A stretch of DNA of 64,000 nt from Seriola aureovittata (GCF_021018895.1 NC_079375.1:16023992-16087991), one strand, 5' to 3'. Counted from the first letter of the stretch, positions 27,417 to 39,072 are shown. A program made the numbers and translations. The notes: generated from the sequence alone by a model not told the origin.

Positions 27417-27754
27417 TTGAAGACCCCTCTACGAGGGCATGTCCCTATTTGTTTTTTCTGTTTTCCTTTCAGGTGCTGGAGGTACGAATCAGCATGATAT
27501 GCTACACATGACCCTGGTGTGCTATATTAAGTCTACTTTCTTTCAGTCCTGGCTCTCTGACCTCTCTAGCTTCCTCTCTGGCTGTCTTCGTGTTTGCTCC
27601 CATGCTCCTGGCAGACCTGACGGCAGCTGTGTTCTTTCTGTTGTTTATTGTTTTCCAGTTATTTGTCGACGTATATCTCATTTTCCTTGTTGTAAATACA
27701 TTATTTGAAAGTTACCTGTCAACTCATGTTGTCTCCCCTTTCTTGCTTAAAAAA
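27417..27754 (+). repeat. Non-satellite cassette, copy 3 (diverged)
   Basis: This has the same 338-bp cassette and the same flanking satellite units on both sides as copies 1 and 2, 9952 bp beyond copy 2. It has private changes: the hexamer at 27695-27700 reads AATACA instead of AATAAA, TTATTTGTCGAC replaces TTAATTGTCGAC, and CAAACGAAT replaces CAAAGGAAT just before the cassette. Shared flanks indicate it spread with surrounding satellite and not by a new insertion. It shares the AAAACCACATAG flank variant with copy 1 but not copy 2. Confidence 0.85.
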
Positions 27755-28207
27755 GAAAAAAACGACATAGTATAGTAAGGCATGAAAAGTCATAAAAACC
27801 ACATAGTATAGTAGGGAATTAAAAGTGAATAAAACGACATAGTATAGTAGGGAATTAAAAGTGAATAAAACGACATAGTATAGTAAGCCATAATAAGTGA
27901 AAAAAACGACATAGTATAGTAAGGCATAAAATGTGGAAAAAACGACATAGTATAGTAAGGGATAAAAATCAAAAAATCGACATAGTATAGTAGGGGATAA
28001 AAATCAAAAAATCGACATAGTATAGTAAGTTATAACAACTGAAAAAAAAGACATAGTATAGTAAGGCATGAAAAGTCATAAAAACGACATAGAATAGTAG
28101 AGAATTAAAAGTGAATAAAACGACATAGTATAGTAGGGAATTAAAAGTGAATGAAACGACATAGTATAGTAAGCCATAATGAGTGAAAAAAACGACATAG
28201 TATAGTA

Positions 28208-29058
28208 AGGCATAAAATGTGGAAAAAACGACATAGTATAGTAAGGGATAAAAATCAAAAAATCGACATAGTATAGTAGGGAATTAAAAGTGAAAAAAAA
28301 CGACATAGTATAGTAAGCCATAATAAGTGAAAAAAACGACATAGTATGGTAAGCCATAGTAAGTGAAAAAAACGACATAGTATAGTAAGGCATAAAAAGT
28401 GAAAAAAAACGACACAGTATAATAAGGCATGAAAAGTCATAAAAACACCATAGTATAGTAAGGCATAAAAAGTGAAAATAACGACATAGTATAGTAAGGC
28501 ATAAAAAATGAAAAAAAAATGAAACTATAGAGTAAGGCATGATAAGTCATAAAAACAACATAGTATAGTAAGTTATAACAACTGAAAAAAAAGACATAGT
28601 ATAGTAAGGCATGAAAAGTCATAAAAACGACATAGAATAGTAGAGAATTAAAAGTGAATAAAACGACATAGTATAGTAGGGAATTAAAAGTGAATGAAAC
28701 GACATAGTATAGTAAGCCATAATGAGTGAAAAAAAACGATATAGTATAGTAAGGCCTCAAATGTGGAAAAAACGACACAGTATAGTAAGGCATAAAATGT
28801 GGAAAAAACGACATAGTATAGTAAGGGATAAAAATCAAAAAATCGACATAGTATAGTAGGGAATTAAAAGTGAAAAAAAACGACATAGTATAGTAAGCCA
28901 TAATAAGTGAAAAAAACGACATAGTATGGTAAGCCATAGTAAGTGAAAAAAACGACATAGTATAGTAAGGCATAAAAAGTGAAAAAAAACGACACAGTAT
29001 AATAAGGCATGAAAAGTCATAAAAACACCATAGTATAGTAAGGCATAAAAAGTGAAAA
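28208..29058. repeat. 580-bp tandem duplication in satellite
   Basis: The monomer order at 28208-28478 recurs at 28788-29058 with an offset of 580 bp. It includes the uncommon units GGGATAAAAATC, AGCCATAATAAGTG and AGCCATAGTAAGTG and a CACAGTATAATAAGG variant. Part of the same order also occurs at about 15236-15360, so this block has been copied over long range too. Confidence 0.75.
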
Positions 29059-31440
29059 AAACGACATAGTATAGTAAGGTATAAAAATCAAAAAATCGAC
29101 ATTGTATAGTAAGGCATGAAAAGTCATAAAAACGACATAGTATAGTATGGATTTAAAAGTGAAATAAACGACATAGTATAGTAAGGCATAAAATGTGGAA
29201 AAAACGACATAGTATAGTAAGGCATAAAAAGTGAAAAAAACGACATAGTATAGTAAAGCATGAAAAGTCATAGAAACGACATAGTATAGTAGGGAATTAA
29301 AAGTGAATAAAACGACATAGTATAGTAAGGCATAAAAAGTGAAAGAAACGACACAGTATAGTAAGGCATAAAATGTGGAAAAAACGACACAGTATAGTAA
29401 GGCATAAAATGTGGAAAAAACGACATAGTATAGTAAGGCATAAAAAGTGAAAAAAAACGACATAGTATAGTAAGGCATAAAAAGTAAAAAAAAACGACAT
29501 AGTATAGTGAGGCATAAAAAATAAAAAAAAACAACATAGTATAGTAAGGCATAAAAAGTGAAAAAAACGACATAGTATAGTAAGGCATAAAATGTGGAAA
29601 AAACGACATAGTATAGTAAGGCATAAAAAGTGGAAAAAATGACACGCTATAGTAAGGCATGAAAAGTCATAAAAACATCATAGTATAGTGAGTTCTAAAA
29701 AGTGAAAAAACAACATAGTATAGTAAGTCATCAAATGTGGAAAAAAAGACATAGTATAGTAAGTCATAAAATGTGGAAAAAACGACATAGTATAGTAAGG
29801 CCTCAAAAGTGAAAAAAACGACGTAGTATAGTAAGGCATAAAAAAAAATGACAGAGTATAGTAAGACATAAGAAGTGAAAAAACGACATAGTATAGTAAG
29901 GCATAAAATGTGGAAAAAACGACATAGTATAGTAAGGCATAAAAAGTGAAAATAACGACATAGTATAGTAAGGTATAAAAATCAAAAAATCGACATAGTA
30001 TAGTAAGGCATGAAAAGTCATAAAAACGACATAGTATAGTAGGGAATTAAAAGTGAATAAAACGACATAGTATAGTAAGGCATAAAAAGTGAAAGAAACG
30101 ACACAGTATAGTAAGGCATAAAATGTGGAAAAAACGACACAGTATAGTAAAGCATAAAAAGTGAAAAAAACGACATAGTATAGTAAGGCCTCAAAAGTGA
30201 AAAAAACGATATAGTATAGTAAGGCCTCAAAAGTGAAAAAAAACGACATAGTATAGTAAGGCATAAAAGGTGAAAAAACAACATAGTATAGTAAGTCATA
30301 AAATGTTGAAAAAACGACATAGTATAGTAAGGCATAAAAAATGAAAAAAATTATATGCTATAGTAAGGCATGAAAAGTCATAAAAAGTCATAAAAAAGAC
30401 ATAGCACAGTGAGGCCTAATATGTGAAAAAATGACATAGTATAGTAAGGCATGAAAAGTCATAAAAAATTGCATAGCTTAGTGAGGCCTAAGTAAAAATC
30501 TATATAATATAGTATTGTAAGGAAAAAAATCCATAGTATAGTACGGCATAAAAACATCATAGCACAGTAAGGGATAAAAATGTCATAGTATTCATAGTGA
30601 AATTTTTTTGGGACTTTTCAACAGAAATTAAATTCATAGAAAATAATTTCTAGAACCAGCAGTTCCTTCCATTTCACAACTCTATAGCATTGTTAACTTC
30701 TGAGATTTGGAAATGAAGCCATAAAGATGCAGAGTTAGTAAGAAACACAAGCAGTCAAACAATCTTACACATTTTAAACAAACCTCAGGACAAATTGAAG
30801 GTGAGACCCAAACTGGCTGTTATAATTTACAGGCTGACCTCCTTGTTCAAATTTGACCTTCGATAGGTATCACAGCAGTGTGCAGTGAGTTTTCTTGTGC
30901 AATGAAGGACCAACATTAGAGGTCAGTTTACTTTATGTTTTACCTCCAAATATAGTGGTTGCATCCTCTGGATAAACCTACTGGCTCGTTTACAACCTGT
31001 CTAGTTATCTGAATACGTTTCTCTTGCTCTGTACCAGTCTTTGTTGCCAGTTCCCCAGATCTCAGTAATTACTCCAGATTGTTATTGTTACCTTTAGAAA
31101 AAGACAAAAAGAAGACCAAACTTGTCGTCTTTGTCGGAAAATGCTTAACACTGTTTAACACCCTCTCACATACTGCCACGTTTCACATGAGATGTCTTTA
31201 TTGCTCAGGAGACAGGTCAAGGTCATATGGATGGTTTAATTGCACTTGTAGGGCTCTACTAATAGTTAAAGAGATGTAATGACCATTGATATGGTGATGT
31301 TGTTAATGGTATCCTTCCCCTATACCTTTAGCTTAATTGGGCCTGTTTGTCACTTTAATCGGAGCAATTAGAGAGAAAGAGGAAGATACTGCCCTCATGA
31401 CAAGAAAAACTACATTACATTAGGAGTGAAAGCTGATTTG

Positions 31441-31441
31441 T

Positions 31442-31508
<67 letters not shown>
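31441..31508. repeat. (TG)n microsatellite
   Basis: This is about 68 bp of TG repeat with one early TA interruption. It is simple sequence with no associated feature. Confidence 0.95.
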
Positions 31509-31512
<4 letters not shown>

Positions 31513-34500
31513 CGACCGCATGAGATAGACAGATTGAGGCTGAGAATAAGCCAAAGAGGTGAAGACAGACATGAGCACAGAGAGTGTTCTCTTAAAACAT
31601 ATACTTCATCCGTAACAGGGTGTTTATCACTGACAGAGGACTCGGTTCATTTTATTTCACATTAAAGTCACAGGAAGTTTGAAAAGTGACTTCTCAGCAG
31701 CAAATCTTCACCTTAATCAATATTCCCTGAGCAATCACCTGCGAGAAAGGGATTGGTGCACAGCGGGGAACCCCTGCTGAGAGAAGGGGAGAGAGTTGGA
31801 GAAAAAGCAATCCATCCAGCGGTGCAGATCAGAGTGTGGGAGTTGAAAACTTGGAGGGAATACTGAGTGAAGGACAGTGTAGGAACATAATGAACTTACG
31901 ACCATGGCACAAAGACGATGGCACAGAGATAGAGAGAGAGAGAGTCCTGGCACTGAGAGAGAGGAATGGTAAAACTGAAAGTAGGCATTTCTCAAACCCT
32001 TGTCATAGCTCTATTTATGTGTACTTAAAGTACCTGTGTGTGTGTGTGTGTGTAAGCATTTCTAAAATATTTATTTAGCAAAACACGGAGAAAATACCAA
32101 GACTAGAGTTGTGTCAATCCCCAGTGACTCCCCTCGTGAGATTGTCTGAAGCCTAAATCTAATCTCAGCTCTTGCTGGCTGCAGGGCCTCAGTAAGCTGT
32201 CTGCATATTTACAGTGATCTTTGGGGCCTAGGAAAAGCCAGAAGCACAAACTGCTTGAGGAGACCTCTGAATGTGTTTCACAAGCTCTGTGGAGGCCTGT
32301 GTTGTTTTCTGATGTGCATAATTTTACAAATAATGATATAGCAGAAAGGTGGGCTGCAAATTAAAGGCAAAATCACAGGCCACCGGAGTAGCTTCAGTGC
32401 TCATTTGCGTAGATTCTTAAAGTCTCTGGGACTATGCTGGATGGATGAAACACAATTCCTTCAAAAGATGTTCCTTCATTTGTTGTTTTTGATTATGGCA
32501 CTATGGTGCTGACAGAATTTTCCATAAGTATTAAATTGAGTTGATAGTTTGTGATTCTGTTTTTCATTTTCATCAAGCCATTCAGTGAACTGTGTGCACT
32601 GTACAAACCCTAAAAAGGAGGAAAACTCAGGAAGAGAGAAAGAGGAGGGATCCCTCTTTCAGGATACATGGACATGCAATAGATGCTAAATGTACACAGG
32701 ACACAGAAATAATAATGCCCTATGTAGAAACAGAATGATAATATTACATTCCAAACATGCATGAAAACTATGGATCTGGCTAAACCTCCTCTATCCCACG
32801 AAGACTGGGGAACAGAACAGGCTACATGTACACACAAGGCAAAATTCAAGGATACTATTCAGACAGAGAACAAAGGAAGAGCAGATGGAAGAAATACGAG
32901 GTGAGGCTGAATCTCCTAGAGGACAAAGATCAGAATAAGAGATGTCTGCCCTTTGCTGTCTAGTCATCTGACTTTGATAGAAAAAAAAAAGTAAAACAGT
33001 AAATGAGTAGAAGACTCCATAAACTATAATAGAGCACATGTAGAGCCCTCTGACTCATGTGGCCATGTGTGGTCTGGCTGAACAGGTATTAACCTTCAGC
33101 TTCTTTTTCTTGCTTCAAAAGCCAAATTTGGCCTTTGCGCAACAACATAGCTAATCCTGCTCAATTCATTCCACCGCAGCAATGGAGAATTTGCAATTCA
33201 CTTGTTCAGTAATTAAGTTATTGATGGACCTCAGTGAATTTGCTAAATGTGGAAATACTGCTTTGCTTAATCAAGATGTCAGTTGTGAGATTCAAAGTGT
33301 ATCTCTCTTAATAGTAGAAGACATTTCTCCTTTTATGTATAGGAAGAGAAATCCAGCACCTGGGTCAAATGAGATTTTATGTCTCAGAGGAGTTCATCAA
33401 ATTTAATTATGATACATATAATTACCAAAAGCAATCTTCTGTGTGGTAGGAATAATCATTTCAGAGATGTTGGCACCTGCAGGGATAAGGCGTAATTTCA
33501 AGACAGTCTAGAGTGACAGGAGAAAGAGAGCGAGGGAGAAAGAGACAGAAACGGGTGACTGCTGTACACGCTACTGGGAAAACAACAGCAGTCAGCCCGC
33601 GACAGTCTGCTTTTCACTATCCAAAAGAATTACGTTTGATTATGAAAACAGGACCATCTTAATCATACTTGTGCTTGAGAGAACATAAACAAAAATCTTG
33701 CAGAAAGCAGATGTTTGTAAATGAACCAGGTTTATCATAACAATGTGTGAAGAAAGACAATGTGCAGCAGGTATAGAGCGAACAGTGGGAGCCGGAGGAA
33801 GAGGTGAGTTATGATGGCTCGAGGATCACAGCCATAATTGGTTCTTTCACGGGGTGAGAAGGGGTAGGGGTTATGCGGAGAGACATTACCCGCCTTTCAC
33901 ACACACACACACACTCCTCCTCACAAGCTCCCCACCTGTCCCAGAAACCCCCCGCAGAGCCTAATCCCACACAGAGCCCCTTTCAGCTCCGCCCGCCTTC
34001 GATTGCTGCAAAAATCAATGAAATATTTTCCCACCAAAATGAAGAGGAACAATGGATGAGATCCGCACGTCAAGGTCTTCCTAATTAGAGAGTTCACACA
34101 AAAGGGCTCCTTTTGCTTCATGGCTTGCAGAACAGAGGGAGACAGGGCAGAAGAGGAGAAAGAATGGATAGTGAGTGATGAAGGTCATACACTTCCCACT
34201 CGTTGCTCTCTACTATCTAATATCAACTTCATAACTCATAACCTTGGCTGCCAGAGTACATCTGAACCGCTGACATCCCTCCATGTTTCTAGCCATAGCT
34301 GTGCACACAGCATGCCATGCCAGAAGCTACAAGCCTTTCCTCTCCTTGTCTCCTTCCCTGATGTGTAAAGAGACATGTCGCAGTGTTTTATCACATCTAA
34401 CCCTCAAAATGGAAGTGGAAACCTTGCTATATTGTTGTATTATTGAAAGGCCTTCTGATGTCTTTGCTCTGGGTATAAGTGCAGAAGGTAAACTGTGTCT

Positions 34501-37431
34501 TTCTTATGTGGAAAACTCCACGATCCCCTTGAACTTGACTGTCCTCACGGGGTGACGCAAGAGAGAAGATGATAACAGACAACGCTGACCTCTGTCTAAT
34601 GAGGGTGTTGGGATAAAGATATGTAAATTTCCCTCCAAGTTCGCTTTGAGCCTTTTGTGTCAAGGAGGACAGATAGACTTTACCCCCACTTCTGCTATAC
34701 AGTACATACCTGTATCATCATGACTGCAGATGATTAATTAAAACCCTCCTCGGCTCATCATAAAAAATACAGTACATCCCTTTTTCTCCACTCTTACGAT
34801 GACTTCTCAGAATATCTTCTTCTGCACCAGCACTGCACGGTCATGATGCATGTGAACCAGGATTATGTAGAGCGGTGAAACATTGGTTAATAGCAGTCAT
34901 TACTGCTCTTAACCAGCACCTGCCATCTGAACAGATGCTCATAGCACTGAGAGCTACATTGCATAGATGCACTTCAGTTGGTATTATGGTATTCATACTT
35001 GGTGAAGAGGGATACACTGCACAGTCACACTTTATGTGACGCTGTTAACTGGCTGCCGCAGAGCTCCACGGGGGAATATACAACACATTCAGCTTTATGA
35101 TTCACTAGTGTGGGCATACTGACTAAAGAACGTATAAAATGCATACTTGTGTATAGATCCCCTGTTCTGATTGGCTAAAATACGCAATAAAAATGACCTG
35201 TGTCAATTAAACATAAAGGTCCTTCTCACCAGTGCTGGTGGTATTGTGGCTAGATGGTTCTGTCAGAGAAAAAAAATCACGTTAAACTGTGATTTCACTG
35301 GGAGCAACAGGGTGACTATCAACACTGCAAACACTTGGGGTGTCCTGATGACCTATATTGTGGGCACTAACAGCAATGTCCTGGTATTTAATGCTTGTCA
35401 TCCTCCATCTCTCTCTCTCTCCTCATTTCATGTCATCTGTCTCCTTTCAACTATCAATTAAAAGCATAAAAAAACAGACAGTGTTTCTGCAATGAGATCA
35501 GTCCAACTCAAGTTAAACATAAACCTATGTGGAAAACAAAGCAGTAAAATGTAGGAAAACGGATACAATGTCACCATGAGTCTCACACCAAGAGGGCCTC
35601 CCTGCACGCCTACCCCAAAGCACTACAGAATGTTGCTTAGTGGATGTATTAATATGAAATAATCAGTACTGATTCAAATGCTCAGGTGACACAAATAACA
35701 AATCATAAAAAAACAACGAACAAAAAAGAATTCTCTCATTTACCTCTGTGATATCTAGACACAGACTTGTTTCAGATATCCATCTCTGAGATTTCTGCAA
35801 GAACAAAGATAATACAAGTGAGTGAAAATTGGTTTGTGGTGATCAAAGTATGTAAAATGCACAGAAATAGGCTCAACAGTAAGAAGACTTCCCAGGAAAA
35901 ATAAGTCCCGTATTCATATCTTTTACGAGTGAAATGATTTCCTGATAGTTTGATAATGACTCAGACAGGCAGATATCTCATCCAATGTCCTAACGTTGTC
36001 CACCAACAGTATTTTGTGAGGCAAGGAACTACAGGTATATGATGGAAAACAACCCCATCATTTTACCCACTTTATTTAACGGATGCCATGAAAATCTGCC
36101 GCCTGCTATGATTTTTGTGACGAGGTTATATGCAGGGCCCTAGGAAGCTGTCTCTGACCCGGTAGGGTCAATAGAGTGTTGTTGCTGTGTTCATGGATGT
36201 ACTTAAAAGTATCAATTTTTGAGTGTTTCCATGTGTGTTTGGTAGCCCGCATCCGTGTGTGAGGTTTGTGTGTCTTTGTGTGCCCAGATGGCGACTCCTC
36301 TGATGGGAGCATGTGTGTGGGTAAGCTGTAACTCAAGAGGCTGGATGGAGGACAGACTAAGTGGCTCTCAGGGGAGAGTCGATCGGTTGTTAAAGACAGT
36401 GGAGAGGGACACAACAGCCTCAGCACACGCTAACAGCCAAAACAGACACACAGTCTTGGTTAGTGTAATTGCTATAGACAGGCAGCCATCTGAATGCCCT
36501 CTCTCAGTTGTTCTCTCTCTCTGACAGGCTCATATTGGCCTTTCCTTGCCCTGCACCTTCCTCCAGTCACTTATGCCAAAGAAACAGGGTGGATCATAGT
36601 GAAAGGAATGTAAAAACTAGAGACCATCTTGTGATGGCAGCACACCAGCACACTATGCTGTTTCAGATGACTCTATTCCTCTCGTTTTCATTTATTACAG
36701 GTTTTTATTTTTCTCCATTGCTGGCGTATATTCACGGATTCCGTTATCAAGAGTGAATCCTCTAATTGTTCCAAATCAGATGCCTGTGGTACGAGTGTTT
36801 GTCGCAAGCCAAAGATCAAAAAGCCTTGAGGAACACGCTGAGGGAGCGAGAAAGGGGGTGATGCCTTCAAAACTTCAATACAATTCAAAAATTGAGTCTA
36901 CCTAGAACAAGATCCCTCCTCTCCCCAGCACCCAGCCCTTCCCCTCGATACCTCCCTATTCCCCCTACACCCACATGTGAGGCATTATATAAAGTGATGA
37001 AAGGAGAGGAGGAATACCAAATGATAACAAAGTCCCTCCGGACGTCTCCATCCCATACCCAACCCTGCCTTCCTCACTACTGTCCTCTCCACTTACCATC
37101 TCCACTACCACCACCACTATCCTCATAAGGATGGGAAATGCAGCTGCTGTCAGCTGCCGAGGGCCTCCAGGCTGATCTCTCACTCTGTGGAATGCACTGT
37201 GCCATAATGAGCACTGCTCCCTCCTCCATCCACCACATTCTTCCTCCATCTTGTTTCCAAGAGTCCCGCTCTCCTCGTCGGGTGCAGCACAGGTGTGCAG
37301 CACACGCGAGATGATAAAAAGCTAAAGAAAGATTCATTATTTTCCTAAATTCATTAAGTGCAGATCGGAAGTGAATCCACTTGATAAATTAATGATTTTA
37401 ATATATACATTAAATACTACACTCATCAAAC

Positions 37432-37547
37432 GCACTTCTATTAATTCTAATCAGTGCATTGAAATATGTATATGTATCTTTTTTAATAAAGGGAATCCAA
37501 ATAATATGGTACTCATCAAATGCACTGATTAAAATGAATAGAGGTGC
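37432..37547. repeat. Long imperfect inverted repeat (hairpin)
   Basis: The left arm at 37432-37462 and the right arm at 37516-37547 are reverse complements at 28 of 31 aligned positions, with one extra base. The best block is TAATCAGTGCATT against AATGCACTGATTA. The 53-nt spacer is AT-rich. Two of the three mismatches would be G-U pairs in plus- or minus-strand RNA. A 16-nt direct repeat, ACTCATCAAANGCACT, also occurs at 37421 and 37511. It could be a MITE remnant or a structured RNA. Confidence 0.7.
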
Positions 37548-38888
37548 AGCAAAATCCTTTAAAAAATATCAACGGCTTATTCACAAAGGAAATCTGTTAT
37601 TATTAATTAGCGTCTTTTGTTCACAGGCACTACATCTGCGGAGTTTTCACTAAATGGCTGAGTCCTCTGGGAGGCTAGGACTGTGTATCAAAGGTTGCAT
37701 GCAGCTGTGCTCGGCCTGTGTGCTTATGTTGACTCATGACCTCTGAACTGAAGTCATTACTTACACCTGTCAGTCAGCGGAGGCCTGGCCACTGGAGGGA
37801 ATCTGTGACAGCTGAAGGGTGAGTGAGACATGCCTAGAACCCCAAATCCTACATTCCGCACTCCCCTGTGGTCACAATAATCATAACTCAAGGGCTGACC
37901 TCTGACATGTCACTTATTACACCAGGGAGAGGTGGGCTTATATAAAGGGCACAATACGGGATAGTATATCCAGGAAGAAACATTGCTGGGGTGTCTTCAG
38001 GTTAGTAGCAGCCATCTTGATATACGGCATGATGTTATTCCTTGGTCTGAACACAGGCATTGTCGACTATCCATTTTCAAACTGAACTCAAAGCATTTTT
38101 ACTCTACTCCTTGAATGGGATTTGCTTGCTTTACATATCGACAAGAGCAGTGTTTCCCATGTTGACATGGACACTTGGTCGCCAGGATTTTGTCATAGCC
38201 TACAGGCCAGCAACACAAGAGGTTTAGTATCACATGAAATGCGAACCGAAAGGCATGCAGCCGGGTCCCAGACTCATAAATTATAATAGGCTGCATTGTT
38301 CAGCAGAGTAGAGGCCTGCCCTCAGATACAGTCAGAATGGGAAGCTTTAATCTCATGCATTTGTGGAGCTCTATATTACCAGGATAATTTGCCAAACATG
38401 ACACGGTGGGTGTCGACTAACTTGACAGTTTTCTCAGGCTTGAACTCAACCTTATCTTTGTTTTGTTCTGCAACATTGCAAACCATTAGCAGTACTTATT
38501 TCCTCCTCTCTATGTTTATTTATCTGTGCATGGAACTGCATTACATTCTGTCATTGCATTAGCATATTTGCTCATTCCACTCTCAACCCATCACTTGGCC
38601 CAATCTGTTGTCTATAGGAAATGATATTTGCTAAAATGAGCCCCTGAAGCAGCCCCATAGTGTTGATAATAATGATCAAAATCTAGTTTTCCTTTTGATG
38701 CATGAACGCCTTTTAGATTTAATAGCCATATGCTGGAGCTGTTGTTGTGGCTTCTGCTGTTATTGTTGTTGATTGTTTTTAATCTTGCCGAGTGTTGGAC
38801 ATCAAATGGACTATCCAAGGCTACCCCTGAGTGGGCGATGTTGAGGATAAGAGAACCAACAACTCTCAAGGCACAGTGCTTGTGTTTG

Positions 38889-38925
38889 TGTGTGTGCGTG
38901 CGTGCGTGCGTGCGTGTGTGTGTCA
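38889..38925. repeat. GCGT/GT simple repeat
   Basis: Alternating GTGT and GCGT units about 37 bp long, lying 80 bp upstream of the longer GT run at 39003. Confidence 0.85.
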
Positions 38926-39000
38926 ATGAATACACACAAATATGAATGTGTGCCAAAGTTTATAAAAATGCTTTAAAAATGTGTATGAGTTACTTTTTAT

Positions 39001-39002
<2 letters not shown>

Positions 39003-39070
<68 letters not shown>
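39003..39070. repeat. (GT)n microsatellite
   Basis: An uninterrupted GT run of 68 bp. The open frames across it encode only Cys-Val or His-Thr alternation and are not genes. Confidence 0.95.

Positions 39071-39072
<2 letters not shown>

Larger units (their letters stand above)
26425..30270. repeat. Higher-order duplication in satellite, about 0.9-1.1 kb, offset 2.68-2.86 kb
   Basis: The monomer order at about 26425-27335 recurs at about 29105-30270. The rare ATGGATTTAAAA unit is at 26469 and 29147 (offset 2678). The later run of CATCAAATGTGG, CATAAATGTGG-like and CGACGTAGTATAG units has an offset of 2858. The 180-bp difference equals five monomers, as expected from unequal exchange within a block. 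The third cassette (27417-27754) lies just beyond the first copy but is absent after the second. Confidence 0.7.
13290..30590. repeat. 17.3-kb satellite array, unit about 36 bp
   Basis: The region is nearly uninterrupted tandem copies of a unit of about 34-39 bp, most often 36. Each unit has a near-constant core, GACATAGTATAGTAAGGC. This is followed by an A-rich half that comes in a limited set of recurring versions (for example ATAAAAAGTG, CTCAAAAGTG, ATGAAAAGTC, AATTAAAAGTG, GTTATAAAAACTG). Dividing the length, less three inserts, by 36 gives about 450 monomers. The plus strand is strongly A-rich and C-poor. Both edges (13290-13350 and 30340-30590) are more diverged than the interior. On the minus strand the basic unit has no stop codon in any frame and is 12 codons long. 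This produces repeated peptides such as MPYYTMSFFSLF in open frames of up to 236 codons. These show no start context or unit-independent coding signal and I do not call them genes. The satellite family is not one I can name. Confidence 0.95.

Noticed and set aside
13354..30335. Dozens of minus-strand open frames of 60-236 codons rich in Tyr, Phe and Leu
   Set aside because: They repeat a 12-residue unit dictated by the 36-bp satellite, occur in all three minus frames at once, and show no domain, initiation context or splice structure. I treat them as products of the repeat.
13290..30590. CRISPR-like array (constant repeat with variable spacers)
   Set aside because: The core and variable halves recall repeat and spacer, but the variable half comes in about ten recurring forms, unit length drifts, there are no cas genes and the setting is vertebrate.
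13290..30590. Centromere or telomere identity of the satellite
   Set aside because: There is no TTAGGG telomere repeat, the array ends within the window on both sides in ordinary sequence, and a conserved gene lies within 5 kb. A link cannot be excluded without mapping but has no support here.
37936..37948. TATA-box-like TTATATAAAGG as a promoter
   Set aside because: No coding exon, initiator or CpG-rich sequence follows. AT-rich vertebrate DNA produces such matches often.
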